From Nitrososphaerales archaeon (GTDB taxonomy: Archaea > Thermoproteota > Nitrososphaeria > Nitrososphaerales > UBA183): 26,016 nucleotides of DNA. The notes under the pieces were generated by a model. That model did no database searches and was not told the origin of the DNA. It worked only from the letters and a program-made list of their open reading frames with translations. Each line of letters begins with the position of its first letter. Position 1 is the first letter of the stretch. Below, one piece after another: positions 13,459 through 20,621 of the stretch. Made by a program: the position numbers and the translations under genes. The stretch covers positions 1 to 26,016 of the forward strand of contig JASIEW010000061.1 in the NCBI GenBank assembly GCA_030045755.1, read 5' to 3'.

Positions 13459-15546
13459 TTACGACGCCGTCGAATATTGCGACATGGCGACGGACTTGCA
13501 CTTGCCGCATCTTGCGGCGCTGCGGCCCAACTTTGCGCCGCAGTTCCTGCAGAACGAAATCGTGCGGTCTACTTTGAAGTATGGCAGCTTCGGGGTGGCG
13601 TTCAGGATTACGTTATACACTCCGCGCACCTCTTCCGAAGATCCGTCCAGGGTGACCGAGAGTCCACCGCGGAGTCCGCTTGAGAGTTTCGTCAGATAAT
13701 CCATCTTTTCCTTGTTCTCGAGGTCCGCGAGGACGAGCCGCGGGGCCTGCGTGTAGGCACCCTTGCCTAGGAATTGCAGATTCGCCTTCCCATATTTTTC
13801 CGCGTCTAGCGCCGCGAGCCTGCCCGCGCCATCTAAGTCCAGCATCGCCATGCCCAGCCTGTCTATCTTGGTGGACTTTTCCTCTGCCTTCTGAGTGGCA
13901 GTCTCGACTATCTTGTCGGCGAGCTCATAGCGGGAGCTGGTCGTCGGGTCTCGGATGAGACTGGCGAGGGTCTCTTCGATCCCCACCATGTTCATTATCA
14001 GGGGCATCGTATCGGAGGTGACAGAGTCAGAGCCCTCAGCGAGTGAGGGGAGAAGCCCTCTCTTCAGGGTCCTCTCGATGAGACGTCTCCTCGTGGAGAG
14101 CGCGTCCGCCGCGACTGCGATGAGCAGGGCCAGCTTGGCCCTGAAATATGTCTCGTCTTGGTTGGAGTCGTACGCGAGCCTCGGCATGTCGAGGCTCAGG
14201 CCGTGCAGGACGCTGACGTTGTCAGCCTGAGACTCCTCGGACAGCACGTTCGCGTTTAGTCCCAGGAAGCTCCTCCGCTGGTCGGTCGAGAAGAACGCGA
14301 TCCTTCCGCCGTTGTAGATTATCGAAGCCGCGTCCTTGAGGATTCTTGTATCGTCGACCCTGTTCGGCTTTGCCAGCAAGAGCCTGATGTCGGGCCTGGG
14401 CGTCTCGGCCACCAGGTCCCTGTATGCCCCTAGCGTCGCATCGAGCGTCTTGTCCATGACGTCGCGAGTCGCTTCGTCGTGCTTGAAGGGATTGAGCTCC
14501 AAACTGATCGCCGGCGCCTGCGCGCCCGAGATGGAAGAGCTCAGGCCCTCCATGAATCGCAGAAGAAGCGCCTCCAGCTCCCTCTTCCCCTTCGACTTGC
14601 AGAACGGGGCTATGTACTGCAGGAAATTGCTGAAGGTCACTTCGTCGGACGCTTCCTTCGTCAGCATCGCGGACATGTTCAGCACTATGTTGAGCGCGCG
14701 CTCGGCGTTCTCGGGGCTCGGTATCATGGGACAATTGGCAATCTTCCCCTTGGGATTGAGCCCGGCGTTCCTGACGGAGATCAGGTCAACAAAGACTGTG
14801 TCAGGCGTCAGGCCCCAAGAGCCTGCGTTGGTGATATGAATGTCGCCGGAAAGATGGGCATCGGCCACGTCCCTTGGAAGCTGCTCAAGAAGGAGATACT
14901 CGGAGAAGACCTGCTTGCCCGTCTGATGAATCAACGACTCCACGTTGCCTCCATCGTCGCCAGCCTTGCCCAAGAGCTGGGTCACATCGTAGATTGGCAT
15001 TCCAAGCCTGGTGAGCTTGTGCCTGTACTCTTCCATACTGTGCTCTACCAGGAGTGCGTTGACGATTTCTCTGATCAACGGAGCGGTAAGATATTGGGTC
15101 TGGAATTTGTAGAGCCTCGACTCTGTCTCGCTCGTGATCTTCTGTGCCAGCTCGACGGGCATTCCAGCTTCTTTCACGAGCGACTGAAGGATCTTGTTGG
15201 CATTGAACTCTTCAAGCGTCTGATGGGATGTCCTGACGTACAGCTTCCCGCTCTCCACCAACGACTGCTCCTCTATCTGCCGAGTGAGGTTCAGCACGAG
15301 CCTGCCCAGGTTGGTCACTGTGTACTTCCGCTCCTGCCTGTTCAGCTGGATGAGGAGCTGCTTGACCAGCTTCCGCAGGTGATAAGCGAACTTCCCCGAC
15401 TCTTTCTTCGACTTGAAACCGGCCAGCGTCTTCAGAGCACTGTAGGTCAGCGGGCCCTTGATGTTCAGGATCCTAAGGATCTCGAGCCTCTGCGGAGAAG
15501 CAATGACGCTGTAGATTGTCTTGACCCTGCGAGGAGCTGCCTGCAA
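13459..15546 (-). CDS. winged-helix / ATP-cone / degenerate NrdD fusion, putative RNR regulator
   Basis: A 695-residue fusion. Residues about 8-90 form an ArsR-like winged helix (ASPQRLEILRILNIKGPLT, then a recognition-helix region). Residues 102-190 form an ATP-cone (LEEFNANKILQSLVKEAG, LTAPLIREIVNALL, KLTRLGMPIYDVT), the dATP/ATP-sensing module of reductases. The rest follows the NrdD (class III reductase) barrel: LPRDVADAHLSGDIHI at 223-238, IANCPMIP at 269-276, GAQAPAISLEL at 341-351, NVSVLHGLSLDMPRLAY at 443-459, and a C-terminal zinc site C666/C669 and C680/C683. The tail ends in MSQYSTAS, so the RxxGY glycyl-radical motif is missing. At 424-428 the sequence is RRSFL where I expect the active-site CRxx cysteine. 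It should therefore be catalytically dead and act as a nucleotide-responsive regulator. TTG start at 15546 with a TATA box 28 bases upstream. Lies upstream of nrdJ. Confidence 0.85.
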   Translation of the reverse strand: MQAAPRRVKTIYSVIASPQRLEILRILNIKGPLTYSALKTLAGFKSKKESGKFAYHLRKLVKQLLIQLNRQERKYTVTNLGRLVLNLTRQIEEQSLVESGKLYVRTSHQTLEEFNANKILQSLVKEAGMPVELAQKITSETESRLYKFQTQYLTAPLIREIVNALLVEHSMEEYRHKLTRLGMPIYDVTQLLGKAGDDGGNVESLIHQTGKQVFSEYLLLEQLPRDVADAHLSGDIHITNAGSWGLTPDTVFVDLISVRNAGLNPKGKIANCPMIPSPENAERALNIVLNMSAMLTKEASDEVTFSNFLQYIAPFCKSKGKRELEALLLRFMEGLSSSISGAQAPAISLELNPFKHDEATRDVMDKTLDATLGAYRDLVAETPRPDIRLLLAKPNRVDDTRILKDAASIIYNGGRIAFFSTDQRRSFLGLNANVLSEESQADNVSVLHGLSLDMPRLAYDSNQDETYFRAKLALLIAVAADALSTRRRLIERTLKRGLLPSLAEGSDSVTSDTMPLIMNMVGIEETLASLIRDPTTSSRYELADKIVETATQKAEEKSTKIDRLGMAMLDLDGAGRLAALDAEKYGKANLQFLGKGAYTQAPRLVLADLENKEKMDYLTKLSSGLRGGLSVTLDGSSEEVRGVYNVILNATPKLPYFKVDRTISFCRNCGAKLGRSAARCGKCKSVAMSQYSTAS

Positions 15547-15568
15547 CGCGGCCCCGACGTCATCGCCG

Positions 15569-15578
15569 ATTATATATC
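15569..15578. promoter_or_regulatory. TATA box in the divergent regulator/methyltransferase promoter
   Basis: ATTATATATC lies 28 bases (centre) before the TTG of the minus-strand regulator gene, ideal for a leaderless message. It is only about 20 bases before the ATG of the plus-strand methyltransferase, so it serves mainly the regulator; a second AT-rich piece (GCTATAGC, 15581-15588) lies closer to the plus gene. Confidence 0.55.
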
Positions 15579-15593
15579 AAGCTATAGCGACAT

Positions 15594-16433
15594 ATGGTCA
15601 AAACAAATACGCCACCCCCAACCCACGGAAGCAGGCGCAAATCTGAGTTGCATCCGAGTCCAGGCACGCGCAATAGCGACTTCACCGACAGGTTCACGGG
15701 TCGAGCGGAGGACTACTCGAAGTACAGGCCGGGTTATCCACGCAGGATCATCACAATATTGGAAACAGAGATTGGGCTGAACAAGCGCTGGGAGATAGCG
15801 GACGTCGGTTCGGGGACCGGCATTCTCTCAAAGATTTTCCTTCGTCACGGGAACAGGGTGTTCGGCGTAGAGCCAAACGATGAGATGAGGCAGTCCGCCG
15901 AGCGAAGCCTTGGAAAGCTCTTCCCAAACTTCGTCAGCGTGTCAGGGAAGGCCGAAGCGACCGGTCTAGCATCCCACAGCGTCGACCTCGTCGTAGTCGC
16001 GCAAGCGCTGCACTGGTTCGACGTGGACAGAGCGAGGCGAGAACTCGCAAGAATCGTAAAGAGGAACGGCTATGTCGCCGTCATCTACAACCACAGGAGG
16101 AAGGAAGGCAAAGCGGAAGCGGCTTACTCAGATCTGATACACAGATACGCGAGGAAAGGAGCGACCGTCCCAGAAGCTGGAGACGAGCTCGTCGAGAAGT
16201 TTTTCAGGAGAGGGCTGCGAGACAAGTTCGTCGTTCCGAATTCACAGACCTTGGGCCTCGAAGGCCTCCTCGGCAGGCTCGCGTCTGCCTCGTACATGCC
16301 TCAGAAGGGAAGCCGAGAATGGAAGGCGATAGAAGGCGGGGCCAGGCAAATGTTGCGCGAGCACGGCCGCAACGACTCGGTCGTGATTCACTACGACACG
16401 TCGGTGTACTTGGGAAGAGTATCCATGCGCTAG
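15594..16433 (+). CDS. class I SAM-dependent methyltransferase
   Basis: A 279-residue Rossmann-type methyltransferase of the Methyltransf_11 kind. After a 30-residue polar N-terminus comes FTGRAEDYSKYRPGYP (34-49), typical of this group, then motif I ADVGSGTG (69-76), the acidic E93 that would bind the SAM ribose, and the motif IV region VDLVVVAQALHWFDVDRA. The substrate is unknown; relatives modify small molecules or quinones. The ATG at 15594 is the only upstream methionine, but the conserved part starts near residue 30, so the true start may be later, for example TTG 15648. Divergent from the NrdD-like regulator. Confidence 0.85.
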   Translation: MVKTNTPPPTHGSRRKSELHPSPGTRNSDFTDRFTGRAEDYSKYRPGYPRRIITILETEIGLNKRWEIADVGSGTGILSKIFLRHGNRVFGVEPNDEMRQSAERSLGKLFPNFVSVSGKAEATGLASHSVDLVVVAQALHWFDVDRARRELARIVKRNGYVAVIYNHRRKEGKAEAAYSDLIHRYARKGATVPEAGDELVEKFFRRGLRDKFVVPNSQTLGLEGLLGRLASASYMPQKGSREWKAIEGGARQMLREHGRNDSVVIHYDTSVYLGRVSMR

Positions 16434-16676
16434 GGATGCCTCCCACCCGCCTGAGATCAGCCGCAGTATCACAGGTCGGTCTGTGCCACAGGGATTCCCA
16501 TAAGCATCACCGGCCCTTCGAACTGGGACGCAGCCAAGGCATGCCGACGTGTTTGAATCTCTCCTGAAGATTCTTTTTGCAACTCAAACGTGCCAAGCGG
16601 ACGGAAACATTTTTTGCTTGAGCGTTAAGGATGCCAAATCTCCACGATTCCCTATAGGAGCATGTAGCTGGTCGCC
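16434..16676. other. intergenic region with T-runs
   Basis: 243 bases between the methyltransferase and the ABC gene with no convincing coding frame or tRNA. T-runs at 16574-16578 and 16610-16615 could end transcription of the methyltransferase. CCCTATAGG near 16651 is a weak promoter candidate for the ABC pair. Confidence 0.3.
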
Positions 16677-17633
16677 ATGACGCAAGCAGAAAACCTCCTA
16701 GAATGCAGGAACCTGACGAAACGGTATGGAAGGGATGCGCCGGCACTAGAGAGTGTCGACCTCTCCATAAAGACTAGCGGGATCTTCGCGCTGTTGGGAA
16801 GGAACGGCGCAGGGAAGACCACGCTGATCAGAATTCTCGCGACTGAGCTCGAACCGACGTCTGGGCACGCCAGCATCAATGGGATGGACGTTATGAAGGA
16901 CACGAGTAGGATTAGGGAACAGATAGCGGTGATGCCCCAGGAAGCTAGGCTCGTCCCCTGGCTCACGCCTAGGCAGTCCGTGTACTCCTATCTCCTTTAC
17001 AGGGGATTCAGCAGGAAGGCGGCCGCTTCAAAGGTCGAAGGAGCGCTGGCCAAACTCGGTCTGGGGCAGTACGAGAACATTCCCAACAGGCGTCTTTCGG
17101 GCGGGGTGAAGAGAAGGGTCCTGATGTCAACTATTCTCGCGACGGACGCAAAGATACTGTTTGTGGATGAACCTACGACCGGCCTAGACCCCCTGATCAG
17201 AGCCGACCTGTGGGCCGCACTAAACGAGTTAAAGAAGACCCACTTCATTTTCCTGACGACGCACTATCTCGAGGAGGCCGAGAGGCTGGCGGACATGATA
17301 GGAATACTCGAGAACGGCAGGCTCCTGGCCTTGGGCACGCTGGAGCAGTTGAGGTCCGTCGTCAAATATCCGGTGAGCATACGCATCCTCCACGGGGGCG
17401 CTCCCTTTGAGACCAGCGTCGGAGAGATCGTCAAGATGGCAGACGGATCGTCGCAGATCTTCACGACAGAAGAAGACGGCGACAGGCTCACCGAGCAGCT
17501 TGTAAGAGAGAAGAAGAGATTCTCGATATACCCCGTCTCGCTGGAGGACATATTCTACTATCTCGTCAGGAAGCCCATCGAAGAGGATACGAAGCGCGAC
17601 TCAATCGGGCAGAGGAGTCACCATGAAGAGTGA
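16677..17633 (+). CDS. ABC-2 type exporter, ATP-binding protein
   Basis: A 318-residue ATPase. The nucleotide-binding domain has Walker A GRNGAGKTT (41-49), the Q-loop glutamine at 88 (VMPQEA), signature LSGGVKRR (140-147), Walker B LFVDEP (161-166) with E165, D-loop GLDP and H-loop H196 (TTHYLEEA). A C-terminal extension of about 80 residues follows, as in DrrA/NodI-type exporters. The V after LSGG, in place of Q, is common in this subgroup. Its 3' end overlaps the permease gene by 11 bases, so the two make one transporter. The cargo (drug, lipid or polysaccharide) is not readable. Confidence 0.93.
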   Translation: MTQAENLLECRNLTKRYGRDAPALESVDLSIKTSGIFALLGRNGAGKTTLIRILATELEPTSGHASINGMDVMKDTSRIREQIAVMPQEARLVPWLTPRQSVYSYLLYRGFSRKAAASKVEGALAKLGLGQYENIPNRRLSGGVKRRVLMSTILATDAKILFVDEPTTGLDPLIRADLWAALNELKKTHFIFLTTHYLEEAERLADMIGILENGRLLALGTLEQLRSVVKYPVSIRILHGGAPFETSVGEIVKMADGSSQIFTTEEDGDRLTEQLVREKKRFSIYPVSLEDIFYYLVRKPIEEDTKRDSIGQRSHHEE

Positions 17634-18366
17634 CAGGCTGAGCCAAGTCTACGCGTCGATACTGATAGACGCAGTCTACCAGATGAAGAACTATCCGATA
17701 ACCCTGGTGAGCAACATGCTAGCCCCGTTTTCTGTCCTGGTTCTCATAATTCTCGTGAGCCGTGGAGACCTTCTGAGCATCTCGATTGAAGGCGCTCTGA
17801 TAACCAGCATGATCTCAGGCGGCGTGAACCTGCAGATTGACCTCTCTCACATGAAGAACGACTTCAAACTGCAGGACATGCTGGTCAGCTCGCCCACCAG
17901 CGCGTTCGCCTATGCATTGGGGATGGGAATGTCGGCGCTGACGAACGCCCTCCCTGCGCTCGCGGTCCTGACAGTGCTCGCAGCTGTATTCATTCGTGCG
18001 AGCTTAGTCGGCGTGATGACGGTCTTCGCGGTGTTCGTTCTGATGTTCGCATTCTCCGTCGCACTCGGTTTCATGTTGTCCACTTTTAGCACCGACATCC
18101 AGCAGAACCGGGCCTTCGTGAGCATCCTTACGATTATACTGGCCACGATAGCTCCGATCTACTACCCTATCACCTACATACCTGTTCAAATCAGGTATCT
18201 CGCATATCTTTCTCCTGCCACCTACGCGGCTGAGATCGCTCAAAATGCCATAGGCGCTCTGCCTCTATCGACCTTCAACCTGGCGGTCGACTGGATCGTG
18301 CTGATGGCTGTCTCCATAGTACTGTTCGTCATCGTGGTGAAGAAGAGCCACTGGCGCGACCCCTGA
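17623..18366 (+). CDS. ABC-2 type exporter, permease
   Basis: A 247-residue integral membrane protein with about six spans (near residues 24-45, 53-70, 98-120, 128-150, 162-185 and 222-240). It shows the ABC-2 layout: a cytoplasmic amphipathic start (VYQMKNYPITLVSNML), a mid-protein VALGFMLSTF helix and a late IAPIYYPITYIP turn, where a proline pair precedes the last spans. The ATG at 17623 lies inside the 3' end of the ATPase gene (11-base overlap), so translation is coupled. Forms the transport channel with the preceding ATPase. Confidence 0.9.
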   Translation: MKSDRLSQVYASILIDAVYQMKNYPITLVSNMLAPFSVLVLIILVSRGDLLSISIEGALITSMISGGVNLQIDLSHMKNDFKLQDMLVSSPTSAFAYALGMGMSALTNALPALAVLTVLAAVFIRASLVGVMTVFAVFVLMFAFSVALGFMLSTFSTDIQQNRAFVSILTIILATIAPIYYPITYIPVQIRYLAYLSPATYAAEIAQNAIGALPLSTFNLAVDWIVLMAVSIVLFVIVVKKSHWRDP

Positions 18367-18412
18367 CCTGGACACCCGCCGAGATTCAGCGCCTCGGCTG
18401 GGGACTCTCTGA

Positions 18413-18712
18413 CTACTCGTTCAAGAATCTCTTGATTCCGGTTCCGAACATGAGCATCATCAGCCAGAACCCGGCAAGCAACGCAATCAAAGCATATTCG
18501 CTGTACAGGTTCAGAGAGATGAGTGCTGCGGCTATGGCCGTTGCCACTAGGAAGTTCGACAGTCCCCAGAGGACGTTCTTCCGGGGTGACGACCTCTGAC
18601 CGAACGGGCTCCTGAACACCTTCCCTGCAGAGCCGAAAGCGAAGTGAGGCACGCCGTTTCCAAGCAGGAAACCCATTACAAAGTACCAAACAAGAAAGAG
18701 CTGGATGGCCAT
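18413..18712 (-). CDS. three-TM membrane protein next to peroxiredoxin
   Basis: Ninety-nine residues with three hydrophobic spans (about 3-18, 48-70 and 72-90) and a short basic C-terminus (GIKRFLNE). The first span is followed by GNGVPHFAFGSAGKVFRSPFG, a loop pattern I have seen in small uncharacterised membrane proteins; no function is known. Its ATG lies only three bases after the peroxiredoxin stop on the same strand, so the two are almost certainly cotranscribed. This coupling hints at a redox or envelope-stress context but does not prove it. Confidence 0.7.
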   Translation of the reverse strand: MAIQLFLVWYFVMGFLLGNGVPHFAFGSAGKVFRSPFGQRSSPRKNVLWGLSNFLVATAIAAALISLNLYSEYALIALLAGFWLMMLMFGTGIKRFLNE

Positions 18713-18715
18713 TCT

Positions 18716-19222
18716 TCAGGTCCGTCCGTCAAGCGTCGGACTGCTGGCGCCTGTTTGTTGCTCATCCTTGATCGACTTCAGGACCTTCATTGCTTCATCG
18801 ACATGCTTTGACGGATTCATCTGCGACGAGAAGATGTGTCTTACCCTTCCGTTCCTGTCTATTATGTAGGTGACTCTGCCAGGAAGCAGACCAAGGCTCG
18901 AAGGCACGCCGTACAGCTTGCGAAGCTTTCCTCCCCCGTCGCTCAGAATGCTGAATGGTAGGCCGCACTTCGTGGCGAAGTCACGGTGGGAGTCCACCGA
19001 GTCAGAGCTCACGCCGATGACTTCGGCGCCCATCTCCCTGAAGGCCTCGTATCCATCTCGGAAGGCGCGGGCCTCGGTGGTGCACCCCGGCGTGTTGTCC
19101 TTGGGGTAGAAGTAGAGCACCAACTCCTTCTTCGCCAGGATGTCTCTTAGCTTCACCGTCTCACCCGTCTGCGATTCGAGCGAAAAGTCTGGAGCTTCGT
19201 CCCCGACTTTGAGTCTCTGCAT
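18716..19222 (-). CDS. bcp: peroxiredoxin, Bcp/PrxQ type
   Basis: A 168-residue thiol peroxidase that reduces hydrogen peroxide and organic hydroperoxides. The thioredoxin-fold core starts at VGDEAPDFSLES; the active site is YFYPKDNTPGCTTEARAF with peroxidatic C47. The usual PrxQ resolving cysteine five residues later is arginine here (R52). A second cysteine, C86 in ATKCGLPF, may take over resolution, or the enzyme may work by a 1-Cys route. The ATG at 19222 has an AGGTGG about seven bases upstream. An AT-rich element at 19257-19270 may be the promoter. A small membrane-protein gene follows. Confidence 0.93.
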   Translation of the reverse strand: MQRLKVGDEAPDFSLESQTGETVKLRDILAKKELVLYFYPKDNTPGCTTEARAFRDGYEAFREMGAEVIGVSSDSVDSHRDFATKCGLPFSILSDGGGKLRKLYGVPSSLGLLPGRVTYIIDRNGRVRHIFSSQMNPSKHVDEAMKVLKSIKDEQQTGASSPTLDGRT

Positions 19223-19283
19223 GACAAACCACCTGGTGCGGAGCCGCCGATGACCTGTCGGATAAAAAGACTATCGGGCGTCC

Positions 19284-19297
19284 AATATATTTTATAT
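19284..19297 (+). promoter_or_regulatory. TATA box of the PadR/Lon-domain gene pair
   Basis: AATATATTTTATAT, the most AT-rich run in the divergent region, centred about 33 bases before the PadR ATG at 19326. PadR proteins often bind their own promoter; no clear operator palindrome was found. Confidence 0.55.
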
Positions 19298-19325
19298 CCA
19301 GCAGTCAAATGGCGCCGGAAAGGCA

Positions 19326-19685
19326 ATGCCCGAAGATGACGCTTGTGATATGAGGGGGATGCTCTCATTCATGATACTCTGGCTCCTGTCGAAACGACCG
19401 ATGTACGGCCAGGAGCTTGCCGCAGAAATCGAGAAGCGGCGTGGCGACAAGCCGAATCCTGGCACAATCTATCCTGCCCTCAAGGACCTCGCACATCGGG
19501 GCATGATAGAGTCGCACTCCGAAGGTCGCAACAACGTGTATGAGCTTACCGAAGAAGGACGGACAGGCTTGCTAAAGGCACTGGCATACTTCAGAAACGC
19601 GTTCGGCGAGATGCTTGATCCGAGAATGCCAACTCCAGAAGGCGGGAAGTCTGCGAGGGGACAAAGGATATCGGTCAAATCATGA
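19326..19685 (+). CDS. PadR-family transcription regulator
   Basis: A 119-residue winged-helix protein. The N-terminal PadR domain is clear: FMILWLLSKRPMYGQELAAEI (from about residue 15), the signature PNPGTIYPALKDLAHRGMI and the wing SEGRNNVYELTEEGR, then a dimerisation helix (LLKALAYFRNAFGEML) and a basic disordered tail. PadR proteins are usually repressors that release DNA on binding a small ligand and often control nearby exporters or stress genes. The Lon-domain gene follows after 16 bases, and an RND/MMPL exporter lies further downstream. Confidence 0.93.
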   Translation: MPEDDACDMRGMLSFMILWLLSKRPMYGQELAAEIEKRRGDKPNPGTIYPALKDLAHRGMIESHSEGRNNVYELTEEGRTGLLKALAYFRNAFGEMLDPRMPTPEGGKSARGQRISVKS

Positions 19686-19701
19686 GTGGGGCGACCTCTC
19701 C

Positions 19702-20523
19702 ATGACCACGGCTCCCACTTCCTCATCGGAGGAGTCGTACGAAGCCCCGGCACTCCTCGCGGAGGACGCAATTCTGTTCCCCGATGCCGAGGTCGTGATC
19801 ACAATGGAAGACCCAAAGAACGTCGCCGCTGTGGCGCACGCGCTCAAAGAGAACAGCCTCGCCGTCCTGATCCCCGTGCGGGCTCCGAAAGAGACTGTCG
19901 GGTCGATTGGCACGCTGGCTCTTCTGCGAAGGGTCCTTCCCTCAGGCGGAGGAGGCTCGCAGTCCCTGTCCAAGGGACTGTGGAGAGTGCGAGTGGAGCA
20001 AGTCGTCGAGGAACAACCGTACGTAAGGGTGAGGTTCACGAAGGCAGGATCGGACGACGACGGTCCCCCCAAGGCCTCGAATAAGATGGCGGCCGTCCAG
20101 GACCAAATCGACGAGTTCACGAGGCTGATGCCAGGAATCCCGAACGAAATCATCGCCCTTCTGAAGGGCATCCGCACGCCCGGGAGGCTGGCTGACATGT
20201 GCGCGCAGTCTCCGCTCTTCACGCACGACGAGAGACTGGACCTACTCAAGACCATAGAGCCTGAAGAGCGGTTGGCTAAGGTCAACAAACTCTTTGACAA
20301 ACAGCTCAGCGAACTCAAGAGGCTGGCCGCAAGGAAGACGATTCCCGAGTGCCTCACGTGCATGGACTTGGCAGACAGGGCTTTCGAGGCGGGCCTTGGC
20401 CAGAGCGAAGACCTCGCAAGGGAGTTTCTGGGACACGTAGTTCGAGACCACCCTGAAGAGCTCCTGTCACTTCTGGCGGAGAGGTACGGACCAACCTTCC
20501 TGAGCAGAAGGGCGCTGAAGTGA
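19702..20523 (+). CDS. stand-alone Lon N-terminal (substrate-binding) domain protein
   Basis: A 273-residue protein matching the N-terminal region of bacterial Lon without the AAA+ ATPase or protease. The beta part has LAEDAILFPDAEVVITMED and SLAVLIPVRAPKETVGSIGT, then LWRVRVEQVVEE. The helical part (about residues 134-215) has the typical IPNEIIALLKGIRTPGRLAD and ERLAKVNKLFDKQLSEL. A C-terminal helical extension begins with a CLTC pair (about residues 218-221). In bacterial Lon this domain recognises unfolded substrates; the partner here is unknown. ATG 19702 is used; the open frame upstream lies within the PadR gene. Sixteen bases after PadR, so likely one operon. Confidence 0.8.
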   Translation: MTTAPTSSSEESYEAPALLAEDAILFPDAEVVITMEDPKNVAAVAHALKENSLAVLIPVRAPKETVGSIGTLALLRRVLPSGGGGSQSLSKGLWRVRVEQVVEEQPYVRVRFTKAGSDDDGPPKASNKMAAVQDQIDEFTRLMPGIPNEIIALLKGIRTPGRLADMCAQSPLFTHDERLDLLKTIEPEERLAKVNKLFDKQLSELKRLAARKTIPECLTCMDLADRAFEAGLGQSEDLAREFLGHVVRDHPEELLSLLAERYGPTFLSRRALK

Positions 20524-20541
20524 CGCCGAGCGTCTTCGGCG
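20524..20541 (+). terminator. hairpin after the Lon-domain gene
   Basis: CGCCGA (20524-20529) pairs with TCGGCG (20536-20541) around a six-base loop, directly after the TGA. There is no T-run behind it, so its role in termination is uncertain. Confidence 0.3.
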
Positions 20542-20578
20542 TAGCCAGACCGCGAAGATTACAAACAGGCCGCTGAGG

Positions 20579-20601
20579 CCCCCTTCGTTGACCCAGGGGG
20601 G
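20579..20601 (+). other. C-run/G-run hairpin just before the MMPL start
   Basis: CCCCC (20579-20583) can pair with GGGGGG (20596-20601), followed by TTTCTT and then the GTG at 20622. It could be a terminator for upstream transcripts or a leader structure in front of the exporter gene. Confidence 0.3.
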
Positions 20602-20621
20602 TTTCTTACGGTGAGCAACAA

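Noticed and set aside
13374..13500. Frameshift hiding the glycyl-radical motif of the NrdD-like gene
   Set aside because: The two other frames past the zinc site were read and neither contains RxxGY or a similar sequence, so the loss looks genuine.
16434..16676. Hidden tRNA at the TTCGAA near 16518
   Set aside because: The bases flanking the T-loop-like sequence cannot form a T-stem on either strand, with or without an intron at 59/60.
18240..18689. 149-codon minus-strand frame overlapping the small membrane-protein gene
   Set aside because: The overlapping frame at 18413-18712 encodes convincing membrane spans and couples to the peroxiredoxin gene; this one does not.
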